From assembly GCF_013407595.1 (NCBI RefSeq), contig NZ_JABEKX010000001.1, forward strand, positions 328,522-392,521: 64,000 nt of DNA, read 5' to 3'. Positions 1-9,411 of this stretch are shown here, in pieces. Each line of letters begins with the position of its first letter. Within the stretch, counting starts at the first letter, position 1. Below the pieces are notes generated by a model. It saw only the letters and a program-made list of their open reading frames with translations. It had not been told where the DNA came from and ran no database searches. The stretch is from Lacticaseibacillus absianus. GTDB taxonomy: Bacteria > Bacillota > Bacilli > Lactobacillales > Lactobacillaceae. Made by a program: the position numbers and the translations under genes.

Positions 1-958
1 AGTAGCGGCCCAGCGCATCGACGTCGCGTTGGGCGATCAGGTCGCCCAGATGCTGGAGGTCGGGCTCGCGGTGGTCGAGGTCCAAGCGGTGGTACTGGGA
101 CAAGAAGTTGATGCTGTTGCGGTGCACCGCCAGGTCATCGCTCATCGCGGTCAGCTTGCGGGTGGTGTCCGGTAGGCGCTCAGCGGTGGCCATGGTCCCG
201 ACGAACAGGGCAAAGTGGGTCTGCTCCGGCTGCAGGATCATCTGCAGCTGCTGGCTGATCCGGTCGCGCTGCTGGAACAGGTCTTCGACCGGTCCGGTGT
301 GCTTGGCCGCCTGGAGCAGGATTAACAGGCGGTGGTTCTCATCCGGGCTGGAGAAGCAGACGTGGAAGGCGCCGTCGCCGAAGGTCTGGGGCTGAGCGGT
401 CAGGTGCTGCAAGAGGATCGTGGTGTCGTGGCTGAGCTCGGGCTGGACCAGGATGGGCAGGAAATAGTCGTCGGCGATGCGCGCCAGGAGGTCGGGGCTG
501 GCCTGGCCGTGGAGCACCTGGCGCCAGTCGTTGGCGATCAGCGCCACCGGGGCCTTGGCCTTGGCGGCGGCCGCCTGTTGCTGACGGCGGATCTTTTTGA
601 CCGCTTTTTGAAGCACAGCGGTGAAGCGCTCGGGGATGATCGGTTTGAGGTAGTAGTCGAAGCTGCCGAGCTCGATCGCCTTTTGGGCGTAGTTAAAATC
701 CGCGTAGTTGGTCAAAAAGATCATCTCGGTATCGCGCTGCTGCTGGTGGCGCAGCCAATCCAGGAGGTCCAGACCGCTGCCTTGGGGCATCTCGATGTCC
801 GACACGATCAGGTCGATGGTCTGCGCCGCCAGTAGCGTCTGCGCCTGGCGCATGTTCGCCGCGGCGAGGACCGTACTGAAGCCGAGCGCCGGCCAGTCGA
901 TCGTCTGCTTCAAGACGTTGATCACGAACCGATCATCGTCAACTAATAGGACTTTCAT
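1..958 (-). CDS. YesN-type response regulator, 3' end outside window (partial)
   Basis: The gene starts with ATG at 958 and stays open to the window edge, giving about 319 residues of a larger protein. The N-terminus MKVLLVDDDR is a receiver domain with the acidic pocket, phospho-acceptor Asp54 (SDIEMP) and the late Lys (YYLKP). After about residue 120 the sequence becomes a less conserved middle region, as in YesN-type regulators of about 500 residues. In that family an AraC-type DNA-binding domain follows; it would lie left of position 1 and is not seen. The start overlaps the 3' end of the histidine kinase gene by 20 bases, so the two are translationally coupled partners. The likely target is the divergent sugar operon starting at 2941. 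Confidence 0.85.
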   Translation of the reverse strand, partial: MKVLLVDDDRFVINVLKQTIDWPALGFSTVLAAANMRQAQTLLAAQTIDLIVSDIEMPQGSGLDLLDWLRHQQQRDTEMIFLTNYADFNYAQKAIELGSFDYYLKPIIPERFTAVLQKAVKKIRRQQQAAAAKAKAPVALIANDWRQVLHGQASPDLLARIADDYFLPILVQPELSHDTTILLQHLTAQPQTFGDGAFHVCFSSPDENHRLLILLQAAKHTGPVEDLFQQRDRISQQLQMILQPEQTHFALFVGTMATAERLPDTTRKLTAMSDDLAVHRNSINFLSQYHRLDLDHREPDLQHLGDLIAQRDVDALGRY

Positions 959-2666
959 CGTCGGAGCCCTTCCTTTCTGTCGCGCGCTGGACCGGGAGCG
1001 TCAGGTCGATGTAGGCCCCGCCGCTGTGGCGGTTGCCGAGGTCGAGGCGGTAGCTCTTATTGAACAGCAGGTCCAAGCGGTTGATGACGTTGTTGATGCC
1101 GATGTGGTGCTCGTTCAGCGCGATCAGGTGGTCGTTGCGCAAGGCGGCCAGGATCTCCTCCGGGAAGCCTGGGCCGTTGTCTTGGATGTGGATCGCCAGG
1201 ACGTCGCTGTTGTGCGCGCGGATCTCCCGTGCGTCGATCTTGATCTGGGTCTGGTGATCGAAGGAGACGGCGTATTTGACCGAATTCTCGACGAAGGTTT
1301 GCAGCATCAGCGGGGGCACGAGGCACTGGGCCACGTTCGGCGCGACTTGGATGTCCGCCTGGAGCATGTCGTCGCCGTAGCGGATCCGCTGGATCTTGAG
1401 GTACTCGTTGACATGGGCGACTTCCTGGTGCAGCGGTACGAGCTCGGCGCCGGCGTGCAGCAGGTAGCGCATGTACCGACTGGCGGCGAGCAGCAGCGCC
1501 CCCATGTCCTTGGTCTGGTCCATCTGCAACATGCTGTACAGCGTGGTCAGGATGTTGAGGTAAAAATGCGGCCGGACCTGTAGCTGCATGAACTGGATCT
1601 GGGTCTTCTTCTGCTGGATCTCGTTTTCGTACAGAGAGACCTTCAGGGTGCGGACCTGCTCCATTAGGGTGTGGAACTGCGCGTTGACGCTTTCGAGCTC
1701 CTGGATCCGTGAGTTCTGCAGGGGTGTCGCGCCGGGTGTTGCCTGCAGCAGGGTGACGGTCGAGGCGAACGCGCGTAGCGGCACCACGAAGTTGCGCCAC
1801 AGGTAGAAGACGCCGAACATTGCGACGAACGCGATCAGCATCATCAGCGCCATCAAGGCGAGCTGGATGAAGGTGAACTGTTCAGTGCGGCTGGATCGGT
1901 TGAGCACGACGTTCAGGGTGAACGGCAGAGTATCGGCCTCGTCGTGGCGCTGGATGAAGCGGGCCGGGGTGCGGGCCCGCCCCTTGTAGCGCGCATCCGT
2001 GCGGTCGAGCAGGTCCTGGCCGTTGAGGGTCAGGTACGTCAGGTCGTGGGGGGACAGATAGGCCTTCTGAAGCGGCGCGGTCAGCGCGTTGGCCTTGACC
2101 ACGCAGAACATGACGACGTTTTGGTATTTGACCTCGTGGGCGAGGTAGCGCTGGGCGTGGATCGTGATCGCCGTCCAGGGCTCTTCCAGGACTTTGGCCT
2201 TAGTGGCCCAGTTGGCGATCAGGCGGCCCTTCAGCTGGTCGTACTGGTCGTAGCTGATCTCCAGCGGTGACACGTTGGTGAAGTAATCGGTGTCCGGTGA
2301 ATAGTAGAAGAATTGGTAATCCTTGCCCGTCGAGTACTGAAAGTCAAAGACGCGCTGGCGAATGTCCGTCAGTGGCGCCAGCAAGTCGACGTTGTCGGCG
2401 ACCGGGTCGATCTGGGTCATCGCCACGAGGCTGGGTTCGTGCACCACGGAGTAATCCATGAAGTGGTCGATGGCCTTGAACTTGGTGGCGACGTCGTCGA
2501 GGTAGAGCCCGATCGTGTTCTCCAGCCGCTGCAGCTGTTCGGTGCGGGAGGTGCGGATCGTCGCGATAATTAATAAGATATTCAACACACAGACGACGAT
2601 CAGACTCGCGATCAAAACGCGCAGATAACGATTGATCGAATGCCCCTTGGCCTGGTCCGCTTGCAT
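939..2666 (-). CDS. YesM-type sensor histidine kinase
   Basis: The product has 575 residues. A transmembrane segment near the N-terminus, an extracellular sensor region of about 250 residues and a second transmembrane segment precede the cytoplasmic kinase. The kinase has the His_kinase box with the phospho-accepting His in RPHFYLNIL and the ATPase N box and G box (NSVKYA, DNGPGFP). This is the arrangement of LytS/YesM-type kinases that sense sugars next to LplABC-type transporters. I chose ATG 2666 because a GGGGGG-containing ribosome site lies just upstream; the frame is open for 107 more codons but those read through the intergenic palindrome. Its partner regulator overlaps its 3' end. The signal is probably the oligosaccharide imported by the divergent operon (inference). 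Confidence 0.9.
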   Translation of the reverse strand: MQADQAKGHSINRYLRVLIASLIVVCVLNILLIIATIRTSRTEQLQRLENTIGLYLDDVATKFKAIDHFMDYSVVHEPSLVAMTQIDPVADNVDLLAPLTDIRQRVFDFQYSTGKDYQFFYYSPDTDYFTNVSPLEISYDQYDQLKGRLIANWATKAKVLEEPWTAITIHAQRYLAHEVKYQNVVMFCVVKANALTAPLQKAYLSPHDLTYLTLNGQDLLDRTDARYKGRARTPARFIQRHDEADTLPFTLNVVLNRSSRTEQFTFIQLALMALMMLIAFVAMFGVFYLWRNFVVPLRAFASTVTLLQATPGATPLQNSRIQELESVNAQFHTLMEQVRTLKVSLYENEIQQKKTQIQFMQLQVRPHFYLNILTTLYSMLQMDQTKDMGALLLAASRYMRYLLHAGAELVPLHQEVAHVNEYLKIQRIRYGDDMLQADIQVAPNVAQCLVPPLMLQTFVENSVKYAVSFDHQTQIKIDAREIRAHNSDVLAIHIQDNGPGFPEEILAALRNDHLIALNEHHIGINNVINRLDLLFNKSYRLDLGNRHSGGAYIDLTLPVQRATERKGSDDESPIS

Positions 2667-2778
2667 CCCCGTTCCCCCCTCGGTGGGAGTGGCGCCCCGC
2701 GACCCTGCGGCGCGCGCCCCCCTGCTTATTCCAGTATACCCCCCTGAAGCCGGCCGGCCTGACGCAATCCGGAGATTC

Positions 2779-2870
2779 TTTGACACTTTACGGAGGCGAC
2801 CCCGATTTTCTGCTAGCCCGGCGGCGGGTCCGACCGGCGGGCCGCCGGTGCACCTCCGAAAAGTGTCAAA
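2779..2870. promoter_or_regulatory. Large inverted repeat between divergent kinase and transporter genes
   Basis: TTTGACACTTTACGGAGG at 2779-2796 is repeated in inverse orientation at 2853-2870 with one mismatch (17 of 18). The centre is GC-rich and itself partly self-complementary. It sits about 110 bases from the kinase start and 70 bases from the permease start. A paired operator for the YesN-type regulator is the simplest reading; an RNA hairpin is the alternative. Both arms contain TTGACA, but I see no good -10 hexamer at 17 bases from either. Confidence 0.6.
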
Positions 2871-2896
2871 ATGCGACTTTTCCGTTATAGAAATAA

Positions 2897-2917
2897 AGAA
2901 AGCGCAACCAATATACT
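2897..2917 (+). promoter_or_regulatory. cre-like site and -10 element of the alpha-glucoside operon
   Basis: AGAAAGCGCAACCA (2897-2910) matches the CcpA consensus TGWAARCGYTWNCW at 12 of 14 positions. It directly precedes TATACT (2912-2917), a plausible -10 hexamer. No convincing -35 is present, which fits a promoter needing an activator such as the adjacent response regulator. CcpA bound here would block polymerase, giving glucose repression (inference). Confidence 0.5.
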
Positions 2918-2940
2918 GGTTTAAGAAAGGAGGGGGAGGT

Positions 2941-3903
2941 ATGGACGTCCAAGCAGTGCCAATGACCGATCCGGCCGCTGTGGCCAAGGCAAGACGGAAG
3001 CGCCAGCGTCAACGGGACTTCAAGAAGAGTCTTCCATTATACGTGCTATTGTTACCGTCTGCGATCCTGTTGCTGATTTTTGCTTACGTGCCGCTGTATG
3101 GGCTGGTCATGGCGTTTCAGAACTACTCACCTGCGCTCGGGGTCTTCCACAGCCCGTGGGTCGGGCTCAAGAATTTCACCCAGTTCTTCAATTCGTATCA
3201 GTTCCCCATCACGCTCAAAAACACACTGGTGATCAGCGTGTACAGTCTGCTTGTGAACACGCCGCTGCCGGTGGGGTTGGCGATCTTGACCAACCAGATG
3301 CGCCGGCAGGGGTTCAAGAAGGTGTTCCAGGTCATCTCCTATCTGCCGCACTTCATCAGTATTATGGTCATGTGTGGGATGATCCTGATCTTCTTGTCCC
3401 CGCAGTCGGGGTTGTTCGCCAACCTGTTCCGGTTGTTCGGGGCCAAGCTGCCTGACATCATGTCGAGCGCGAATGCGTTCTCGCATGTCTATGTTTGGAC
3501 GGATGTCTGGCAGAACCTGGGGTGGAACAGCATCATCTACATCGCGGCGCTGTCGTCGATCGACCCGACTTACTACGAGGCGGCCACGATGGACGGCGCG
3601 ACGGCTTGGCAGAAGATCCGCAACATCGACATCCCGATGGTGATGCCGACCGTGATGATCATCTTGATCATGAGTGTCGGGAACCTGCTGAACGTGGGCT
3701 TTGAAAAAGTCTTGCTGCTACAAAATCCACTGAACATGCAAGGCAGCGAGATCATCTCGACGTATGTGTACAAGATCGGGCTGCAGAATTTTCAATACAG
3801 TCTGTCGACTGCGATCGGGCTGTTCAACACCGTGATCAATGTCATCTTGTTGCTCGGCGTCAACTGGATCTCCAAGAAGACAACGGACACGAGCCTGTTT
3901 TAG
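2941..3903 (+). CDS. Carbohydrate ABC transporter permease, LplB/YteP type
   Basis: A 320-residue inner-membrane permease with a short basic cytoplasmic N-terminus followed by about six transmembrane helices. The EAA loop EAATMDGATAWQKIRNIDIP is near residues 217-236 and would contact the ATPase subunit. The start at 2941 follows an exceptional GGAGGGGGAGG ribosome site; the frame is open upstream but without a better start. It is the first gene of the operon, 11 bases ahead of the partner permease. No ATP-binding subunit is encoded here, so the system probably borrows a shared MsmX-type ATPase, as known for this family. Confidence 0.9.
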   Translation: MDVQAVPMTDPAAVAKARRKRQRQRDFKKSLPLYVLLLPSAILLLIFAYVPLYGLVMAFQNYSPALGVFHSPWVGLKNFTQFFNSYQFPITLKNTLVISVYSLLVNTPLPVGLAILTNQMRRQGFKKVFQVISYLPHFISIMVMCGMILIFLSPQSGLFANLFRLFGAKLPDIMSSANAFSHVYVWTDVWQNLGWNSIIYIAALSSIDPTYYEAATMDGATAWQKIRNIDIPMVMPTVMIILIMSVGNLLNVGFEKVLLLQNPLNMQGSEIISTYVYKIGLQNFQYSLSTAIGLFNTVINVILLLGVNWISKKTTDTSLF

Positions 3904-3914
3904 GAGGGGAAGTC

Positions 3915-4835
3915 ATGTCAACACCTTTTTCAAGCAAGGCTAACGCGGCGAAGCGTGTGAAACTGACAGGCCGAGACCTCGCGTTTCAGCTCTTCATCTA
4001 CGCGTTCGCCGTGCTGATGATCCTCGTGATCATCTACCCACTGTGGTTCATCATCATCGCCTCGTTCAGCAATCCGGCGGATGTCGCCAACGGCCGCGTG
4101 TGGTTCTGGCCGCAGAACCTCGACTTCAAGGGGTACCAGGCCCTGTTCGATCAACCGATCATCTGGCGCAGCTACGGGAACACGATCCTGTACACGGTGC
4201 TGGGGACACTGTTCGGGCTGGCGGTCAACATCCCCGCCGGCTACGCGCTGTCCCGCAACGACTTGATGGGCCGCAAGTGGATCAACGTGTTGTACGTGAT
4301 CCCGATGTTCATCAGCGGCGGCCTGGTCCCGATCTACTTGACGGTCAAGGGTGTCGGCCTGCTGAACAGTTTCTGGGTCATGATCATCCCGTTCGCTGTT
4401 TCGCCGTATAATATCATCGTTGCGCGCACGTTCTTCCAGTCGAGCATTCCCGACAGTCTATGGGAGGCGGCGCAACTGGACGGCGCCGGCACGTTCCGGT
4501 ACTTCTTCCGGATCGTGCTGCCGCTGTCCAAGGCGGTGCTCGCGGTCCTCGGCCTGTGGACGGCGGTCGGGATCTGGAACCAGTGGTTCAACGCCTTGAT
4601 CTACTTACAAAACGAGAACCTGCAGCCGCTGCAGCTGATCCTGCGCCGGATCCTGATCTCGAACCAGCAGATCGCCGGCAACACGACCGGGCAGCTGGCC
4701 GCCGAACTGCAGCAGCTCTCAGACATGATGAAGTACGCCTCGATCGTGATCTCGACGTTACCGATCATGTGCGCTTATCCGTTCTTGCAGAAATACTTTA
4801 ACCAGGGTGTCATGTTAGGATCCGTCAAGGGATAG
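3915..4835 (+). CDS. Carbohydrate ABC transporter permease, LplC/YtcP type
   Basis: A 306-residue inner-membrane protein, the second permease subunit of the importer. It has about six hydrophobic segments and the EAA motif region EAAQLDGAGTFRYFF near residues 186-200. The C-terminus ends in QGVMLGSVKG, characteristic of the LplC/YtcP branch of carbohydrate permeases. The ribosome site is GGAGGGGAAG just before ATG 3915. It lies between the first permease and the lipoprotein gene, all on one strand with short gaps, so one transcription unit is expected. Confidence 0.9.
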   Translation: MSTPFSSKANAAKRVKLTGRDLAFQLFIYAFAVLMILVIIYPLWFIIIASFSNPADVANGRVWFWPQNLDFKGYQALFDQPIIWRSYGNTILYTVLGTLFGLAVNIPAGYALSRNDLMGRKWINVLYVIPMFISGGLVPIYLTVKGVGLLNSFWVMIIPFAVSPYNIIVARTFFQSSIPDSLWEAAQLDGAGTFRYFFRIVLPLSKAVLAVLGLWTAVGIWNQWFNALIYLQNENLQPLQLILRRILISNQQIAGNTTGQLAAELQQLSDMMKYASIVISTLPIMCAYPFLQKYFNQGVMLGSVKG

Positions 4836-4865
4836 TCAAAAACTTTTTTTGGGAGGGTTTTACAG

Positions 4866-6431
4866 ATGAAATTGAGTAAGCGAGTGCTGGCAAGTGGTCT
4901 GTTGCTAGCAGCCGGTGTCGGGGTACTGGCCGGTTGCAGCAGCAAAGCGGATGATAGTGGGACGGACAAGTCGGGGACCCCGTCTTACCGGATCGCGACC
5001 GTTCGATGGTCGGATTGGGGCAACGATTTTCTGAAGGGGTTCGTCGCCAAGTCCGAGAAGCAAGCGGGGATCAAGGTCAAGTGGGACACCTACTTGAACG
5101 CGGATTGGGGCGATAAGAAGTCCGTCGTGATGTCTGGTGGCGACTTGCCCGACGCGTTCTGGGGCGACATCTGCCTGAGCGACGCCGAGATCGCCAAGAA
5201 CCAAGACAGCTTCATCCCACTGGAAAAATACATCGAAAAAGACATGCCGAACCTGCAACGGGCCTTCGAGAAGGACCCGAAGCTCAAGGCGATGGTGACC
5301 TCCCCAGACGGGCACATCTACAGCCTGCCGAAGAAGTCGCCGATGCGCCCGACGATCACCAACCAGCTGTTCATCAACAAGACCTGGCTGGATAAGCTGA
5401 ACTTGGAGATGCCGACCACCTACACCGAATTCATCAATGTGCTGACGGCCTTCAAGAACAACGACCCGAACGGCAACGGCAAGGCAGACGAGATCCCGTA
5501 CGGGGCGGGGAACGATGATGCGATCTTGAACTTCATCCAGCCATTCGGCATCACCTCGCCGAACCCGGCAGCGCAGAACATGGTCATGCAGAACAACAAG
5601 CCGGTCTATCAGCCGACGACCACCAACTACAAGAAGGGGATCGCGTGGATGGCCGACGCCTACAAGAAGGGCCTGATCGATCCGCAGATCTTTACGGAAG
5701 ACGCTTCTCAAGGCCAGGCGAAGGTCCAGGCCAAGACCCCGATCGTCGGTGTTGCCGCCGGCTGGACCGCGGATGCGATCTTCGGCGCCAACGCCAAGCA
5801 GTACGTGGCGCTGCCACCGCTCAAAGGCCCTGACGGCAAGCGTTACGTGAACTCCGATCCGGACCACTGGAACTACTCCCGTAACGAGCTCATGGTCACC
5901 ACGCACGCGAAGAACGTGGATAAGCTGATGAAGTGGGCCGACAAGTACTACACCAACGATGCGACGATCCAGACCTACTACGGGTCCTTCGGTGTCGGGA
6001 CCAAGAAGCTCGATAACGGCGACGTTGAAGTCCTGACCCCACCAGAAGGTCAGTCCTCTGACATCTTCGCCTGGACGAACTCCTTCCGCGACTTCGGCCC
6101 GAAGTACTCGGATCCAAGCTTCGACGCCAAGGTCAAGCTGCCCGCGTCTAACGGGGACTACGAGAAGCTGCAACTGGACAAGCAGTACAAGCAGTACGCT
6201 CGGCCGGCCTTCCCGAATGTCACCTTCTCGCCAGAAGAGCTGCAGACCACGTCTCAGCAGTACACCGACATCAGCACCTTCGTGACGACCCAGTCCTCTC
6301 AGTGGGTCACCAAGGGTGGCGTCGACGCCGGCTGGGATAGCTACATCAGCAAGCTGAATCAGATGGGCCTCAAGGACTTCGTCAAGATCCAGAAGAAGGC
6401 CTACGACCGCTACGAGAAGAGCTTAGATTAA
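4866..6431 (+). CDS. Extracellular sugar-binding lipoprotein of the ABC importer
   Basis: The 521-residue product begins with a basic signal peptide ending in the lipobox LAGC (Cys near residue 25), so it is lipid-anchored outside the membrane. The rest is a long family-1 type solute-binding fold (LplA-like, longer than maltose-binding proteins). It contains DPNGNGKADEIPY near residues 200-212, a calcium-binding-like loop common in this group. It captures the oligosaccharide for the two upstream permeases. The ligand cannot be read from sequence, but the downstream GH65 phosphorylases and beta-phosphoglucomutase point to an alpha-linked glucose disaccharide or oligosaccharide. Proline is often encoded by CCA here, unlike the CCG-rich neighbours, which may reflect high expression. 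Confidence 0.88.
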   Translation: MKLSKRVLASGLLLAAGVGVLAGCSSKADDSGTDKSGTPSYRIATVRWSDWGNDFLKGFVAKSEKQAGIKVKWDTYLNADWGDKKSVVMSGGDLPDAFWGDICLSDAEIAKNQDSFIPLEKYIEKDMPNLQRAFEKDPKLKAMVTSPDGHIYSLPKKSPMRPTITNQLFINKTWLDKLNLEMPTTYTEFINVLTAFKNNDPNGNGKADEIPYGAGNDDAILNFIQPFGITSPNPAAQNMVMQNNKPVYQPTTTNYKKGIAWMADAYKKGLIDPQIFTEDASQGQAKVQAKTPIVGVAAGWTADAIFGANAKQYVALPPLKGPDGKRYVNSDPDHWNYSRNELMVTTHAKNVDKLMKWADKYYTNDATIQTYYGSFGVGTKKLDNGDVEVLTPPEGQSSDIFAWTNSFRDFGPKYSDPSFDAKVKLPASNGDYEKLQLDKQYKQYARPAFPNVTFSPEELQTTSQQYTDISTFVTTQSSQWVTKGGVDAGWDSYISKLNQMGLKDFVKIQKKAYDRYEKSLD

Positions 6432-6463
6432 CGTCTAGGGCGACCCGCCCTTGATGGACGCCA

Positions 6464-6507
6464 AAAAACGAGGCAGGGCGAGCGCGTGACTTGCCAGCCT
6501 CGTTTTT
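6464..6507 (+). terminator. Hairpin after the binding-protein gene, probably a partial terminator
   Basis: AAAAACGAGGC (6464-6474) pairs with GCCTCGTTTTT (6497-6507). It lies inside the operon, between the binding protein and the DUF624 gene. A leaky terminator here would keep binding protein in excess over downstream enzymes, a common arrangement. Confidence 0.7.
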
Positions 6508-6544
6508 GCCGTCTCAGACTACGAAGAAACCGGAGGAACACGCG

Positions 6545-7222
6545 ATGAAATCATCTGCTGGGGCCCGCATGAGAAGCATCTTGAGCTACGGAAGCCCATT
6601 CATGCAACTGCTCGAAAACATCACCAATCTGCTGCTGCTCAACGTCTTGATCCTAGTCGGGGCCTTGCCCCTCGTGACGATCGGCCCGGCGCTGATGGGC
6701 GGGCACACGGTGATGGCCAAGATCCTCGCCAATGAGGAGGCCCATGTGATCCGCGATTACTGGCGCGGTTACAAGGCGAACTTCAGGCAGGGGCTGGTGC
6801 TGGGCCTCAGTGGGCTGACGGTGGCCGGGCTCGTGTGGCTGGATTGGCACTACATGGACCGCCTCCCGGTCGTCGTGCACCTGGCGGTCGGCGTGATGCT
6901 CCTGTTCGTTGTGGTGGTGGCCGGCTTGATGCTGGCGCTGCTGCCGAGCTACCTGAGCCGTTACGCAGAGCGCATCCCGCACGCGATGCGCAACGTGATG
7001 ATTATCCTAGTGCACCACCTCGGTTGGGCGCTGCTGTTGGCCGCGATCGCGGCGGCCCCGCTACTGCTCGTCCAAGCCGGTGCGATCGGACTGTGGACGC
7101 TGCTCTACTGGTTCAGCTTCCTCGGCTTCGGCGTGGCGGTCTGGCTGCAAGGGCTGGTGTTCCGCCGGATCGTGACGTTGATCGAAGCAGGCCAGTCCCA
7201 CACCAGTCAGGAGGAAGGGTAA
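6545..7222 (+). CDS. DUF624 (YesL-like) membrane protein
   Basis: A 225-residue integral membrane protein with four to five strongly hydrophobic segments. The N-terminal region (MQLLENITNLLLLNVLILVG, then GPALMGGHTVMAKI) fits the YesL/DUF624 family, which is regularly found beside LplABC-type sugar transporters. Its role is unknown; an accessory or regulatory function for the importer has been suggested from context only. Start ATG 6545 has GGAGG eight bases upstream; the frame extends further 5' through the terminator hairpin and is less likely. The stop TAA shares a base with the ATG of the next gene, so translation is coupled. Confidence 0.8.
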   Translation: MKSSAGARMRSILSYGSPFMQLLENITNLLLLNVLILVGALPLVTIGPALMGGHTVMAKILANEEAHVIRDYWRGYKANFRQGLVLGLSGLTVAGLVWLDWHYMDRLPVVVHLAVGVMLLFVVVVAGLMLALLPSYLSRYAERIPHAMRNVMIILVHHLGWALLLAAIAAAPLLLVQAGAIGLWTLLYWFSFLGFGVAVWLQGLVFRRIVTLIEAGQSHTSQEEG

Positions 7223-9411
7223 TGAAGGACGCTGATTGGCAACTACGCGCCGAGGGCTATGACCCAGCGGCGGTGACCGAGACCGGCAACCGGTTCCTGC
7301 TGGGCAACGGTGCGATGGGCTACCGTGGCACGCTCGAGGAGTACACCCGCAGCGAACAGGTCGCCTTGAACCTCGGCGGGGTGTACGACCAGCACGGCGA
7401 CCAGTGGCGCGAGCCGGTCAACGCGCCGAATCCGCTGTTCACGCAGCTGACCGTTGCCGGCCAGCCGGTGTCGGCGCTCACGCAGACGCCGGCGGCCCAC
7501 ACGCTCACGCTGGCGATGCACCAAGCGACGCTGACGCGCCGGAGTGAATTCGTGGTCGATGGCGTGCGGGTGGTGATCCGCAGCGAGCGCTTCTTGAGCG
7601 CCGCGGATCAGGCGGTCGGAGCGATGCAGTATTCGGTCGAAGCCGATGCGGCCGTCGCCGCGACGTTGACCTGCGGGATCGACCAGGCGGTCTGGGATAT
7701 CAACGGGCCGCACCTGACCGGGATGCAGCTGACGCCGACGGCCCACGGCTTCACCCTGGCTGCTACGACAGGGGAGCTGCACCGGCACGTGACGGTCTGG
7801 CAGAAGCAGTTCTTGTCGGTCGCCGGCACGCCGACACTGGTCGACACGCCACAAGGGCCACAGGCCCGCTACGCCTTGCAGCTCGCACCGAACGTCCCGG
7901 TCACGCTGACGGTCCTGTTCGGGGTGGGGGTGGACGCGCAGATCCCGGCGGTCGCCGCGACGATGCAGACGGCCACCGCGGCAACGTATGCGCAGTGGCG
8001 CCAGGCGCATGTTGCGACCTGGGCCGACCACTGGCGGCACAGCGACATCGAGATCGCCGGCGCCCCGGCCGACCAGCTGCACCTGCGCTATAGCATCTAT
8101 CAGTTACTGGCGATCGCCCCGCACGGTGCCGCGGCGCAGTCGATCCCGGCGCGCGGGCTGTCCGGCCAGACGTACAAGGGCGCGATCTTCTGGGACACGG
8201 AGATGTTCATGCTGCCGTTCTTTCTGGCGACGGACGCGCAGACGGCGCGCAGCCTGGTCAACTACCGGATTCAGGGGTTGCAGGGGGCGCGGGCCAAGGC
8301 GCAGGCGTATGGGTTCCGCGGGGCGTTTTACGCCTGGGAGAGCCAAGAGAACGGCTTCGACGCGTGCTCCGATTATAACGTCACCGATGTCTTCACGAAG
8401 CGGCCGATGCGCACGTACTTCCGGGACAAGCAAGTGCACATCTCGGCGGCGATCGCCTTGGCGCTGTGGCAGACCTACGACTGGCTCGACGATTTGACGG
8501 TGCTGACCGACGGTGGCGCAGAGGTGATCCTCGAGTGCGCGCGGTTCTACCTGGACTACGCGAGGCGCGGCCTGCTGAGCGGCGTGGTCGAGGTCGCCGA
8601 CGTGATCGGCCCGGATGAGTACCACGAGCGGGTCACGAACAACGCCTACACGAACAAAATGGTGGCGACGACCTGGCAGCTCGCACTGGCGACCATCAAG
8701 ACCCTGCAGGCGCAGGCACCGCAAGTGGCCACGGCGCTGATCGATCAGCTCGACGCCCAAACGATGCTGGATGCGCTGCCGGGCGCGCTCGCCGCGCTGC
8801 GCGGTCCGCGCACCAACGCGGATGGCGTGATCGAGCAGTTCGACGGCTACTTCGCGCTTGAGGACTGCTCGGTCGCCACGGTCCGTAGCCGCCTGCTGGA
8901 TCCGCACGAGTACTGGGGTGGCGCCTATGGCGTCGCCGCCCAGACGCAGGTGTTGAAGCAGGCCGACGTCGTGATGATGCAGGCGCTGTTCCCCGCCGAC
9001 TACACCGCCGGCGCGCAGCGCGCAGCTTACGATTAATACGAGCCGCGCACGGAGCATGGCTCATCGCTGAGCTGGAGCATGTATGCGATCGTGGCTGCAC
9101 GGCTGGGGCGCACGGCGGCCGCCCATGACTTTTTCGCCAAGACGGCGACGGTCGATCTGACTGGGGCATCGAAGCAGTGGGCGGGCGCCATCTACATCGG
9201 CGGCACCCACCCGGCGGCGAACGCCGGGGCGTGGCTCGTCGCCCTCCGCGGGTTTGCGGGGATGCGGACTGACGGTTCGATGCTGACGTTCACCCCGCAC
9301 TTGCCAGCGGGCTGGCAGCGGATGCGCTTTGCGGTCAGCTACCGCGGGCGGGATTACCGCGTCGAGTTGACGCCGACGCAGACACAGATCAAAGAAATGG
9401 AGAAGGCATGA
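7222..9411 (+). pseudogene. GH65 disaccharide phosphorylase interrupted by an in-frame TAA
   Basis: Read through, this is a 729-codon GH65 inverting phosphorylase (kojibiose/nigerose/maltose phosphorylase relatives), which cleaves an alpha-glucoside with phosphate to beta-glucose-1-phosphate. The N-terminal beta-sandwich (GNGAMGYRG near residue 30) and the catalytic domain with general acid Glu in DVIGPDEYHE are present. Codon 605 (9034-9036) is TAA. The same frame continues without another stop to 9411 with conserved family sequence (YEPRTEHGSSLS), and the paralogue downstream has Tyr at the equivalent place, so a Tyr codon was probably lost. The truncated product would lack the last barrel helices and the C-terminal domain. 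The internal ATG at 9079 has a GGAG only one base away and is a poor restart. Sequencing error, recent mutation or readthrough are all possible. Confidence 0.85.

Noticed and set aside
2667-2987. 107-codon N-terminal extension of the YesM-type kinase
   Set aside because: It reads through the intergenic inverted repeat, lacks a ribosome site and is not like the family; ATG 2666 has a strong site.
9079-9411. Separate small gene for the C-terminal GH65 fragment
   Set aside because: It is in the same frame as the upstream GH65 sequence, its start lacks a properly spaced ribosome site, and the content is the conserved GH65 C-terminal region; it is better read as part of one interrupted gene.
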